The notes beneath the pieces are model-generated. The model had not been told where the DNA came from, did no database searches, and worked only from the letters and a program-made list of their open reading frames with translations. A program made the position numbers and the translations under genes. 11,703 bases of DNA, from the NCBI GenBank assembly GCA_018644785.1, contig JABGPV010000165.1:1-11703 (forward strand), given 5' to 3'. Below, one piece after another: positions 1-7,460 of the stretch. This stretch comes from Deltaproteobacteria bacterium. GTDB taxonomy: Bacteria; Desulfobacterota; DSM-4660; Desulfatiglandales; Desulfatiglandaceae. The stretch's first letter is position 1, and the number at the start of each line of letters is the position of its first letter.

Positions 1-3000
1 CCCGAACGAACCCCCGACAACTTCCTGCATCCCAACGACCAACTCCTTCTGGGTGGCTGCCTCAAAGCCGATGACGGAGAACAACTCACTTTTTTGCGTC
101 GAAAAAGACGAAAAACCTGTCTGTTTGACGCCCATGACAACCCCCTTGGCCCCGAGGCTCTGTTGCCCTTTATTCGGGGGATAGAACAGAATGAGTTTGA
201 AACCCTTTACGGCATTGATCACGAAGCCCTGGTGCGGGGGGGGCGGGACATCCTGGCCCAGAAGGGTGAAGTGGGCCAGGCTCTTTTTTCAGCAGGGGCC
301 GGCATCTCATCCCTCAGGGAAGTCCTGGGCGCCCTGGACGATGAAGCGGATCAACTCTTCAGGCCTCGGGCTTCCACCCGCCACATCAATCGGGCCCTTG
401 CCGACTACAAAAAACTTCAAAAAGACATGCGTATGGCGACCCTCTCCGGACAAGAGTGGATGAACGTGGCGCAAAACCTTAGAAAGGCCGAAGCGGAACT
501 GGTGACGGTTGAACAGAAAAGGAGAGAAACGGATGGTGAGCGGCGGCAGATGGAACGTTTGAAGCAGGCCCTTCCCCAACTGGCATTGCGCCGACAGTAC
601 CTCGATCGTCTGCAAAGCTTAGGCGAAGCCACCCCCCTTCCCAATGACTTTACCCAACGAAGAAAAAAAGCAACCCATGGCCTGCAGAAAGCCCATCAGA
701 CCCGAAACACCGCCCTGCACCGACTGTCGTCACTCAGGGAAAAGCAGGGGAGCGTATCATTTCATCCGGCCCTCCTGGATGTAGGCGAATGGATTGAAGC
801 ACTCTACCAGAAACTGGGCAGCCACCAGAAAGCCATGAAGGACCGTCCCCGGCTGGAAGGAATGCGCATCGCTTGCAAGCGCGAAGCCGCCGCGCTTCTC
901 AGGCAGCTCCCCACGGACCTGCCCCTGGAGCAGTTAGAGCGTCTGCGGCCTTTTCTGGGGAAACGAAAGGCCATTCAAACCCTGTCCTCAAAATACGAAG
1001 TCCTGAAACAAAGCAAACAGCAGCACCGACAACAACGCCGCCGTCTGGATGCTGCACTTACGGAAATTGACCGTGATCTTGCGCAAACACCCCCCTCCCC
1101 CAGTACCGACGAACTTCTCCAGACCGTAAAACTGGCTCGAAAATCAGGGAATTTGGACAGCCAGCTGCTTGAAAACATGAGATTGCATGAAACCCGGGAA
1201 ACACAACTCTTGGAAGAAGTGTCACAACTGGGGCTCTGGGCTGGAAATCTTAAAGAGGTCTGCAAACTCCCCCTCCCACTTAGAGAAACCATCCTTCGAT
1301 TTGATGAAAATTTTCGAGCCTGCACAGAGAAGCGGCACGCGGCTGAAAAGGAGTGTGAAAACCTGGTGGAGGCTCGGGGACGAATCACAGGTGACATCAG
1401 GGAAATTGAGTATTCGGGTGAGGTCCCCACCGAAACGGAGCTGGAGCAGATTCGAAAGAGACGGGATGCTCAATGGCAGTTGCTGAGAAGGCATTGGCTG
1501 GAAGGGGAGAATATTACCCTTGAAAGCCGTTCATTTACTAAAAATGACGACCTGCCCGACATCTATGAAAACCATGTTAAAATGGCAGACGACCTGTCGG
1601 ACCGGCTACGCCGGGAAGCAGACCGGGTCCATAAATTTGCCGCGCTCAAGGCGGATCGGGTTGCCAACCGGGAGGCAACAACAACCGTCCACGAGAGTCT
1701 GGAAAAGCGCAATGCTGACTCTGCCGCCATTTCCAGAAATTGGGACCTGCTCTGGCAGCCCTGCGGCATTGGGCCCCTTCCACCCAAAGAAATGCTGGAT
1801 TGGTCCGACAAATTCGAAAAAACAAGGTTCGGCGCCATGGAGTTAAACAAGATTGAAGGGGAAATCAACACACAAAAAACCCAAAGAGAAAAACTGCGAA
1901 ATGGGCTTCTGACGGCTTCAAAAAATCTTGAAAACACCCAAACATTCCGGGATGAAACCTTGGAACCGGTTCTCATATTCTGCGAAACCCTTCTTGAGAA
2001 TCTCGACCAGGATAAGAAAGATCGACAGAAGCTTATGGACAAACAAAATGATCTTCTTGGCGATCTCAAAACGGCACGTCATCATGAGGAGACGGCACGG
2101 GAGGAATTGGCAAGCTGGGAGAAGCGCTGGCACGAATCCGCAGCACTTTTTATCAAAACCGAAGGGAGCGGTGGGAGGTTCCCCTTTCCCCCGGAAGAAG
2201 CAAACGACATCCTTGAAAGCCTGCGGGGTTGTTTTTTAAAACTCAAAGAGGCGGACGAACTGCACAAAAGGATAGCGGGCATTGACCGTGATGCCGGAGA
2301 TTTTGAGGCGGCAGTTCAAGATCTTGCAAAAAAGGTGGCCCCGGACCTTGAAGGGGTTCAGCCGGAGCAGGCGGTCCTTCAGTTGCAGAACCTCTTGAAA
2401 CAAAACCTGGCACAGAAGACCCTCCTTCAGAAATACACCCGGGAAATTGAAGAAACGGAGGACGACATCAACAGCGCCGAAGAAGCCATTCGCGCTGCAG
2501 AAACACAGATGGGGGACTTGAGACGCATCGCCGGATGCAAAGACTCAGATGATCTTGAAGAGGCGGAACGGATCGCCAGGGAACATCTGGATCTTAAAAC
2601 CAAATGCAGCGAAACGGAAACCGCACTCTTGAACAGCGCCGAAGGCCTCAGTATTTCCCAACTGGAAAGCCAGGCAGCAATGCTGAATCCAGACGAATTA
2701 CCGGGGAAAATTGATGCCTTGAACCGGGAGATTGAACAGAACCTTGAACCTGAAATCAGGCGCCTTTCCGAAACCCTGGGAGAAAAAAAAAGGGAACTGC
2801 AACAGATGGACGGCAGCGCAAAGGCCGCAGAGGCTGCCCTGTCCGCTCAGCAAACCCTGGCGGCCATTCGACGAATGAGCGATCATTTCATTCGACTCAA
2901 AGTGGCATCTAGCATATTGAAGCAGGAGATTGAACGGTTCAGGAGTGAGAACCAGGATCCGGTGCTGAAAATCGCATCGGGATATTTCCGGCAATTGACC

Positions 3001-3363
3001 TTAGGGTCCTTTGAGGCACTGCGAACGGATGAGGACGACAGGGGACAACCGGTGCTGGTGGGACTGCGGAATCAGAACCGCATGATCCGGGTGGAAGGCA
3101 TGAGTTCCGGAACCCGGGATCAGCTCTATCTGGCCCTGCGGCTTGCATCCCTTGAAAAACGCCGGGAGACCGGCGAAACCATGCCTTTCATCGTGGACGA
3201 CATTCTGGTAAACTTTGACGATGAGCGCGCCAGGGCCACCCTGGAAGCATTGGTAAGCCTGGCCTCGGAAACTCAGATCATTTTATTTACCCATCACAAT
3301 CGGATTGCGGAGGAAGCCCGGAAAATGACGGGTAAAACGAACATAGAAGTGCATCACATTTGA
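1..3363 (+). CDS. YhaN-like SMC/Rad50-type AAA ATPase, 5' end outside window
   Basis: The frame is open from base 1, so the TTG at 94 is internal and the N-terminus with the Walker A P-loop lies upstream of the window. 1120 codons are visible. The first ~130 residues (PERTPDNFLHP, later FSAGAGISSLREVLG and RASTRHINRAL) read like the N-terminal AAA part of YhaN-type proteins. A very long Glu/Lys/Arg/Gln-rich coiled coil fills roughly residues 130-960, with no CxxC zinc hook noticed. The ATPase tail follows: ABC signature SSGTRDQLYLALRLA (about bases 3103-3147), Walker B MPFIVDDILVNFD (3181-3219), the D-loop just after it, and H-loop ILFTHH (about 3280-3297). Family knowledge: such proteins usually pair with an SbcD-like nuclease (YhaO) in a Mre11/Rad50-like DNA repair complex in the cytoplasm; the partner would be expected just upstream, out of view. 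The protein is larger than SbcC-type averages but normal for YhaN. Confidence 0.88.
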   Translation, partial: PERTPDNFLHPNDQLLLGGCLKADDGEQLTFLRRKRRKTCLFDAHDNPLGPEALLPFIRGIEQNEFETLYGIDHEALVRGGRDILAQKGEVGQALFSAGAGISSLREVLGALDDEADQLFRPRASTRHINRALADYKKLQKDMRMATLSGQEWMNVAQNLRKAEAELVTVEQKRRETDGERRQMERLKQALPQLALRRQYLDRLQSLGEATPLPNDFTQRRKKATHGLQKAHQTRNTALHRLSSLREKQGSVSFHPALLDVGEWIEALYQKLGSHQKAMKDRPRLEGMRIACKREAAALLRQLPTDLPLEQLERLRPFLGKRKAIQTLSSKYEVLKQSKQQHRQQRRRLDAALTEIDRDLAQTPPSPSTDELLQTVKLARKSGNLDSQLLENMRLHETRETQLLEEVSQLGLWAGNLKEVCKLPLPLRETILRFDENFRACTEKRHAAEKECENLVEARGRITGDIREIEYSGEVPTETELEQIRKRRDAQWQLLRRHWLEGENITLESRSFTKNDDLPDIYENHVKMADDLSDRLRREADRVHKFAALKADRVANREATTTVHESLEKRNADSAAISRNWDLLWQPCGIGPLPPKEMLDWSDKFEKTRFGAMELNKIEGEINTQKTQREKLRNGLLTASKNLENTQTFRDETLEPVLIFCETLLENLDQDKKDRQKLMDKQNDLLGDLKTARHHEETAREELASWEKRWHESAALFIKTEGSGGRFPFPPEEANDILESLRGCFLKLKEADELHKRIAGIDRDAGDFEAAVQDLAKKVAPDLEGVQPEQAVLQLQNLLKQNLAQKTLLQKYTREIEETEDDINSAEEAIRAAETQMGDLRRIAGCKDSDDLEEAERIAREHLDLKTKCSETETALLNSAEGLSISQLESQAAMLNPDELPGKIDALNREIEQNLEPEIRRLSETLGEKKRELQQMDGSAKAAEAALSAQQTLAAIRRMSDHFIRLKVASSILKQEIERFRSENQDPVLKIASGYFRQLTLGSFEALRTDEDDRGQPVLVGLRNQNRMIRVEGMSSGTRDQLYLALRLASLEKRRETGETMPFIVDDILVNFDDERARATLEALVSLASETQIILFTHHNRIAEEARKMTGKTNIEVHHI

Positions 3364-3368
3364 GGAGG
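3363..3368 (+). promoter_or_regulatory. Shine-Dalgarno AGGAGG overlapping the yhaN stop
   Basis: A full AGGAGG begins on the last base of the upstream TGA. Eight bases separate it from an in-frame ATC at 3377, an ideal spacing, whereas the first conventional start (TTG at 3404) is 35 bases away and has no comparable site of its own. It therefore decides in favour of initiation at or near 3377 and indicates tight coupling to the upstream gene. Confidence 0.75.
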
Positions 3369-3376
3369 AAAAACCC

Positions 3377-3931
3377 ATCTATTACACCAAAGAACGGTCG
3401 GGATTGACCAAGCGTATCGGTCTCGGTTTCATTCACATCTATTACGGGCAGGGGGTCGGCAAAACCACCCGTGCGGTGGGGCTGGCCATCAGGGCTGCGG
3501 GGATGGGGCTCAAGGTCAATTTCATTCAATTCATGAAATCGGGCACCTCAGGGGAAATTCTCATCTTTGCCAATATTCCCAATATTCGATACCAATGCCC
3601 GGGAAGGCACCCTTTTATTCTGTCCCGGGGCCCTGAAGCCATTCACCATAAACATACCGCCGAGGCATTAGGATACGCCATTAAGGCGGTAAAGGACGGG
3701 ACCGAACTGCTGATCTGCGACGAGATCATGAATACCGTTATTTTTGAACTTCTGGAAAAAGAGCGGGTCATTGAACTGATGGAAATGTGTCGAGGCAAAA
3801 CAGAGCTGGTCATGACCGGCGTCAGTGCGCCGAATGATCTCATTGAACTGGCGGATTATGTGACCGAACTCAGGCAAATCAAACACCCTTACTATTCGGG
3901 TGCCAAGGCGCGACCGGGCATTGAATTTTAG
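3377..3931 (+). CDS. cobO: ATP:corrinoid adenosyltransferase, CobO/BtuR (CobA) family
   Basis: Transfers the adenosyl group of ATP to cob(I)alamin or a corrinoid precursor, making the coenzyme B12 form in the cytoplasm. Numbering from the TTG at 3404 (175 residues): P-loop GQGVGKTT at 15-22, Walker B-like LLICDEIMN at 102-110, the family stretch VMTGVSAPNDLIELADYVTE at 136-155 and the C-terminal KHPYYSGAKARPGIEF, which matches the conserved family tail. The P-loop has Val where many members have Lys (GNGKGKTT), and TGV replaces the common TGR. Start: ATC at 3377 adds nine residues (I/M-YYTKERSG) and sits 8 bases after a perfect AGGAGG; TTG at 3404 is the conventional alternative. Length fits the family. 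The gene follows the ATPase gene with 13 bases between its stop and ATC, so the two are likely cotranscribed although functionally unrelated. The family is sure, the start is not. Confidence 0.88.
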   Translation: MYYTKERSGLTKRIGLGFIHIYYGQGVGKTTRAVGLAIRAAGMGLKVNFIQFMKSGTSGEILIFANIPNIRYQCPGRHPFILSRGPEAIHHKHTAEALGYAIKAVKDGTELLICDEIMNTVIFELLEKERVIELMEMCRGKTELVMTGVSAPNDLIELADYVTELRQIKHPYYSGAKARPGIEF

Positions 3932-4026
3932 TGCCACAGAGATACTGCAACCCCCGGATGCCATTTCGAGGCGGTGAGTGATTGTTCACGGCATTCTCAT
4001 AATATAGGATCATGGGGCACATGGCT

Positions 4027-4584
4027 TCATTTCAATTTTGACATTAATTTCTTGCTAGTTTTTTGTTCCTCGATTTTTTTTAAGTAGAGCATTATCTTAT
4101 CCAGCTGATCCAGGCCCAATCCAATAATTTTTTCTTGCGTATCAATAATATATAAAAGGTTTACATCATTTATATGTTTATATATTTTATCTACATAGCC
4201 TAATGTCTTTTTGATGCTTTTTTTATTAGCGACAAGCCTTTTGTATATATGTGAATTCATATTATCTTGGTTATTGTATGTTTGACTCAACCAATGCGAT
4301 AAATCACTGCTCCACAAAAAGGTTTTATAAATGTTAACAAATGACAAATATATTTCATAAGAATATTTGTTTTTGGTTTTCTTTAAGATATTGCGGCTTT
4401 TTTTATTGATGTAATTAATTTTGCTGATTTGCTTATTTAACAAAAAAATATCTTGAAGCAAATGAGACTTGGTTTCTTCATCATTTTTTTTATCGTCAGA
4501 AAATGCAGTATTGTACGGAGCCAAAAAAGCGAAAACAATCAAAACGATACTCACCATTTTTTTCATATTGAATGCGACCCCCAT
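4027..4584 (-). CDS. AT-rich exported protein of unknown function
   Basis: I do not recognise this 185-residue protein. It opens with a signal peptide: Met7-Lys-Lys, then the hydrophobic run VSIVLIVFAFLAPY and a plausible cleavage after TAFS, before DDKKNDEE. The mature part is rich in Lys, Asn, Ile and Tyr, looks mostly helical, and has no cysteine and no later membrane segment, so it is probably periplasmic. The longer start ATG (4584) comes one base after the TAA of the upstream permease (TAATATG), which suggests translational reinitiation; Met7 at 4566 would give a more typical signal peptide. Base composition is unlike everything around it: I count 11 G/C in 60 bases at both 4141-4200 and 4321-4380. 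This suggests acquisition from a low-GC source. It ends 95 bases from the convergent cobO stop, and no clear terminator hairpin lies between. Confidence 0.7.
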   Translation of the reverse strand: MGVAFNMKKMVSIVLIVFAFLAPYNTAFSDDKKNDEETKSHLLQDIFLLNKQISKINYINKKSRNILKKTKNKYSYEIYLSFVNIYKTFLWSSDLSHWLSQTYNNQDNMNSHIYKRLVANKKSIKKTLGYVDKIYKHINDVNLLYIIDTQEKIIGLGLDQLDKIMLYLKKIEEQKTSKKLMSKLK

Positions 4585-4585
4585 A

Positions 4586-5731
4586 TTATTCAGTATCAGC
4601 AGCAGGCAAACGGATTTTCTGAACCGCCATAAGGCTGATCAAACTCAATCCCGCTCCCGCCAGAAAGGGGATCCGGTAATCAACCATCCAGAGGATCCCT
4701 CCCAGTGCCGGCAAAAACACCGCGGCAATATGGTTGATGGTAAACCCCACCGCCATGCTGGGCGCAATATCCTTCGGGTCACCGACCTTCTGGAAATAGG
4801 TCCGAATGGCGATGGCAAAATTAAAGAAAATATGGTCCAGGATGTAAAGAAAACAAACCAGGATCTTTGAATCAACGGCCGCATAGGCGAGAAAAATGAA
4901 CAAGAGGCTGAAGTATTCCAGAGACAAGACCTTCCGTTCGCCAAAACGCACGATGCTCCTTCCCACCAAGGGGCTCAGGAAATAATTGATGGCGTTGTTG
5001 ATGACAAAAAGTATCGTCACCTCCTGTACGGAAAAGTCGAACCTTCTGACCAGCAACAACACCGCAAAGGCCATGAAAATCTGCCGCCGGGCCCCGGCCA
5101 TGAACGTCAGGAAATAAAAGAGCCAATACTTTTTACGAAAAATCATTTTTTTGTGCTGGGGAACGATATTCTTACTCGCAGGGTTCCGAGTGAACGCCCA
5201 GAACCCCACGGCCATCACCAATCCCCCGATGATCAGGTAGATCTCTTTGAACCCCAGAAAGCTCGAGATGAGAAAGATAAAAATACCGATGCCGATATTG
5301 GATGCCGCGGCAATGCTGCGCAGTCTTCCAAACACCAGAGGGCTGGTGTGTTTATCAAAATATTGAAGCGTCAGGGACTGGTTGGTGGTCTCATAATAGT
5401 GAAAACCGAAACTCATCACCACGGTGGTCACCATCAACCCGGCATAGGTAGGGAAAAGTCCCGTGAGCGCAAGACCTGTCCCCAGAAAAAGAATAGAAAT
5501 GGCGGAAAGCCGATGCTCCCGGATCACCATCATAACGAAAACCACAAGGAGCGTCAGGAACCCGGGGATCTCGCGCACCGACTGGATCATGCCCACCTGT
5601 TCGCCTGTCAAGTTCACCTGTTCCACGGCAAAATTGTTAAACAGGGTCATCCAGGCCTGCAAGCCCACGGTGGAACTGATGGTCAGCACCATCAGGAACC
5701 GGTACATGGGGTTTTGTTTCATTTGAACCAT
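4586..5731 (-). CDS. Major facilitator superfamily permease
   Basis: A 381-residue integral membrane protein with about eleven or twelve hydrophobic segments spread over its whole length, organised as two halves separated by a basic cytoplasmic loop (residues near 185-205, PASKNIVPQHKKMIFRKK). Short basic loops such as FGRLRS and the second-half VGRSIVRFGERK resemble the MFS loop between helices 2 and 3. The size is typical for the superfamily; nothing identifies the substrate. The start could be Met1 (5731), Met4 or Met9; no strong ribosome site separates them. The gene begins 52 bases after the restored stop of the SPOR-NlpC gene and ends one base before the AT-rich exported gene, so it probably belongs to one transcription unit with its neighbours. 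A role in moving cell-wall fragments would suit the neighbouring peptidoglycan hydrolase but is only a guess from position. Confidence 0.85.
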   Translation of the reverse strand: MVQMKQNPMYRFLMVLTISSTVGLQAWMTLFNNFAVEQVNLTGEQVGMIQSVREIPGFLTLLVVFVMMVIREHRLSAISILFLGTGLALTGLFPTYAGLMVTTVVMSFGFHYYETTNQSLTLQYFDKHTSPLVFGRLRSIAAASNIGIGIFIFLISSFLGFKEIYLIIGGLVMAVGFWAFTRNPASKNIVPQHKKMIFRKKYWLFYFLTFMAGARRQIFMAFAVLLLVRRFDFSVQEVTILFVINNAINYFLSPLVGRSIVRFGERKVLSLEYFSLLFIFLAYAAVDSKILVCFLYILDHIFFNFAIAIRTYFQKVGDPKDIAPSMAVGFTINHIAAVFLPALGGILWMVDYRIPFLAGAGLSLISLMAVQKIRLPAADTE

Positions 5732-5783
5732 ATGCTTTGGGAGACTGAAAGCGACTTCAATAAGGCCCTAAAAGGCGTGTTGA

Positions 5784-6568
5784 TCAGAGGCAACTCCGCC
5801 CCCCCTTGTAGCGAGGCGCGTAATAGGTATTGGTAAGGGAATCCGTGCGAATGGTCTTGCCGCTTCCCGGTGCATGAATGAATTTTCCGGCACCCACGTA
5901 AATACCCACATGGGAAACCCGATTTCTGCCGGTGATATCAAAAAAAACCAGGTCCCCTTCAGCCAGGGCTTTTGTGAAAGGGATTTGCCGATGCGATACT
6001 GCTCCTTTGAGGTACGCGGCAGGGTAATGCCATTCAGATGATAAACAGCCATAACCAACCCACTGCAGTCAAATCCTTTTTTCGCCGAGGTCCCTCCCCA
6101 CCGATAGGGAAGACCGATAAACCTACGGGCCGTTTCTACTATCTCGTTTCTAAGCCCATTTTTTGCGGGTTCTTCTTTCTTGCGAAAAACCGCATGGGCG
6201 GTGGGAGGTACCACATAATAATCATCTATGACGCTGGCACGAATCAGATAGTTGGCTAGTCTGTGGGCCTCAACCCAGGAAGAAAAATCGCCGAAACGGA
6301 CCTTGAACAAACCCCGCTTTGTACGAAAATAGTATGCCTCTATGCCATGCTTTTCCAGAGATTGGGTGAGGGTAACAGCATTGTCCAGGACCCGAAAAGC
6401 ACCCGCCTGAACGGTGTAACCGGTCAAGGCGGGAATCGTTTCAACCGGGGTCGCTGTAAGAACCGGCTGTCTGGAAGCATTTGCACATCCCTGCCCCATG
6501 ACCATGAAGGCAAACAGGAACAGGGTACCCAGCATCCTCGGATAATGTCTGTTCAACAAGAAGGGCAT
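5784..6568 (-). pseudogene. SPOR + NlpC/P60 lipoprotein, frameshifted
   Basis: Predicted peptidoglycan endopeptidase on the periplasmic face. Order: lipoprotein signal with Cys28 (MGQGC), SPOR domain about 48-120 (YTVQAGAFR...FKVRFGDF), short linker, NlpC/P60 domain from about 141 with catalytic Cys168 in FDCSGL. After Gln199 the reading frame is lost: the annotated frame runs on to a TAG at 5768 with unrelated residues, while the -1 frame, starting at base 5969, gives 61 well-conserved residues including GDLVFFDI, the catalytic-His motif HVGIYVG and FIHAPGSG, ending at TGA 5786-5784. One missing A in the run AAAA (plus-strand T run 5970-5973) explains it; restored length is 261 residues. No good slippery heptamer is present, so programmed frameshifting is unlikely. 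Read as it stands, the protein lacks its active-site His. Either a very recent mutation or a sequencing error. Starts 15 bases after the small lipoprotein gene. Confidence 0.85.
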
Positions 6569-6583
6569 TAATAATTAAACCCA

Positions 6584-6817
6584 CTATTGAAAAGGGAATT
6601 CTCCACCACTCGAATCCGGCGGTCGGCCGAAATCCTCTTCCCATGAGGGCGGCCCAACGGGAACCGGACGGTATTGCCATTGGGAGGGATCAAATTCTTC
6701 TCGAAGAGCCGCGCAGGATATGAAGGATACGGTTATCCCCAGAATGGAAAAGGCCACAACAGCAGTCTTTGCACTCTTCACCAAAATCCGCATGACATAT
6801 TTTTTCTGTCCTCTCAT
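6584..6817 (-). CDS. Small hypothetical lipoprotein
   Basis: 77 residues. A basic N-terminus (MRGQKKYVMR) is followed by a hydrophobic stretch and the lipobox-like FISC with Cys35, so the mature part is predicted to be a 43-residue lipid-anchored protein. The tail is rich in Pro, Trp, Glu and Phe (QWQYRPVPVGPPSWEEDFG) and matches no family I know. The start at 6817 has AGGAGG eleven bases upstream; Met9 at 6793 is a weaker alternative. It is the first gene of the minus-strand envelope cassette, 15 bases before the SPOR-NlpC gene, and a TATAAT box lies about 43 bases upstream. Confidence 0.65.
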   Translation of the reverse strand: MRGQKKYVMRILVKSAKTAVVAFSILGITVSFISCAALREEFDPSQWQYRPVPVGPPSWEEDFGRPPDSSGGEFPFQ

Positions 6818-6859
6818 GGGCGATTTATCCTCCTGTCCGACCTTGACTTGAAAGCGCGT

Positions 6860-6865
6860 ATTATA
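6860..6865 (-). promoter_or_regulatory. Candidate -10 box for the envelope cassette
   Basis: On the minus strand the intergenic DNA carries a perfect TATAAT whose position would start transcription near 6853, about 37 bases before the lipoprotein ATG and ahead of its AGGAGG. No good -35 hexamer stands 16-18 bases upstream, so the call rests on the -10 match and location alone. On the plus strand the same AT-rich box could serve TTGACT (6843-6848) and TATACT (6864-6869), spacing 15. Confidence 0.35.
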
Positions 6866-6992
6866 TACTCTTTTTGTACATTAGAGAGGGAATTGATACG
6901 TACCGAGCTAAAAACATCCGTCTTATAGCACATTCAAAGCCAAAAGCACCAGAGTCAAAACGTTTTTTCTGACATACAACAGGGAGGGGTTC

Positions 6993-7106
6993 ATGAAAAA
7001 GCCGCAACTGATTGACCTGAGCATCAGCATTGAACCGGATCTTCCCAGCGACCCTCCCATGAGGGCTGCGGGTTGCGAAATGCGGAATATGAATTACTTT
7101 GATTAG
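6993..7106 (+). pseudogene. Remnant of a cyclase-family (KynB-like) gene
   Basis: A 37-codon frame with an excellent ribosome site (GGGAGG, 5 bases before ATG). Its first 23 residues (MKKPQLIDLSISIEPDLPSD + PPM) look like the N-terminus of the cyclase/kynurenine-formamidase family, where a LIDLS start and a SDPP stretch are usual. The family normally exceeds 200 residues and carries a His-Asp metal site that is absent here. After PPM the sequence continues AAGCEMRNMNYFD and stops at TAG; this could be the family's next segment after a small internal deletion. I infer that an intact gene stood here and that most of it has been deleted, leaving start and ribosome site. A short functional peptide cannot be excluded. 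Confidence 0.55.
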
Positions 7107-7181
7107 TGCAACCGATTGTAACCTTTTTCTTGTTCAGGACTCTATAGATCCAGAACATTGACATATTCAGGGAGGAAAACC

Positions 7182-7400
7182 ATGCCCATATTTGAATTCA
7201 AGTGTAAGAAATGCGGGGATCTTTACGAATCCCTCTGTTTTCGTTCAAACGGCGAGGACAAGTGCCCCTGTCCTACCTGCGGGGGGAATGAAAGCGAAAA
7301 ACAATTATCCATTTTTTCATCCGCCGGATCCGGTTCGAGCCTGGATCTGGGAGGTGCTTCGGCTTCCGGTTCATGCGCGCCGAGCGGCGGTTTTTCGTGA
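7182..7400 (+). CDS. FmdB-family zinc-ribbon protein
   Basis: 72 residues beginning MPIFEFKCKKCG, the classic FmdB/CxxC zinc-ribbon start, with the second Cys pair CPTCGG about 25 residues on; together the four cysteines should bind one zinc ion. The tail is Gly/Ser-rich with one further Cys and ends SGGFS. GGAGG lies six bases before the ATG at 7182, which favours this start over the GTG/ATG-type starts eight codons upstream. Family members are small, often called putative regulators, and their biochemical role is poorly known. The next gene, 60 bases downstream on the same strand, is the predicted membrane selenoprotein, so the two are probably cotranscribed. Confidence 0.88.
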   Translation: MPIFEFKCKKCGDLYESLCFRSNGEDKCPCPTCGGNESEKQLSIFSSAGSGSSLDLGGASASGSCAPSGGFS

Positions 7401-7413
7401 GCCGGATGACCGA

Positions 7414-7430
7414 TGCAGCCGTGTGCTGCA
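7414..7430 (+). other. Intercistronic hairpin
   Basis: Perfect 6-bp stem TGCAGC / GCTGCA with the loop CGTGT, lying between fmdB and the selenoprotein gene. No T tract follows, so it does not look like a terminator; it could protect or process the mRNA between the two cistrons. Chance occurrence is possible at this stem length. Confidence 0.3.
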
Positions 7431-7460
7431 CCTGCTCACCATATTAAGGAATACAGAATT

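Noticed and set aside
94..96. TTG as the start of the YhaN-like gene
   Set aside because: The frame is open to base 1 and the upstream residues (PERTPDNFLHP onward) fit the family, so the gene begins outside the window.
1563..2069. 168-codon minus-strand frame opposite the YhaN-like gene
   Set aside because: Ser/Arg/Phe-rich antisense of coiled-coil codons, without a ribosome site or family resemblance.
3932..4026. Terminator or small RNA between convergent cobO and the AT-rich gene
   Set aside because: Only a 4-bp GTGA/TCAC pairing is visible; nothing supports a feature.
5768..5783. Programmed -1 frameshifting in the NlpC gene to reach the catalytic domain
   Set aside because: The site CAAAAG is not a good slippery heptamer and I see no evident stimulatory structure; an indel or sequencing error is simpler.
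5153..5836. 227-codon plus-strand frame opposite the MFS gene
   Set aside because: Its His/Gln/Arg-rich translation is the antisense of a membrane protein, resembles no family, and the minus-strand frame is clearly coding.
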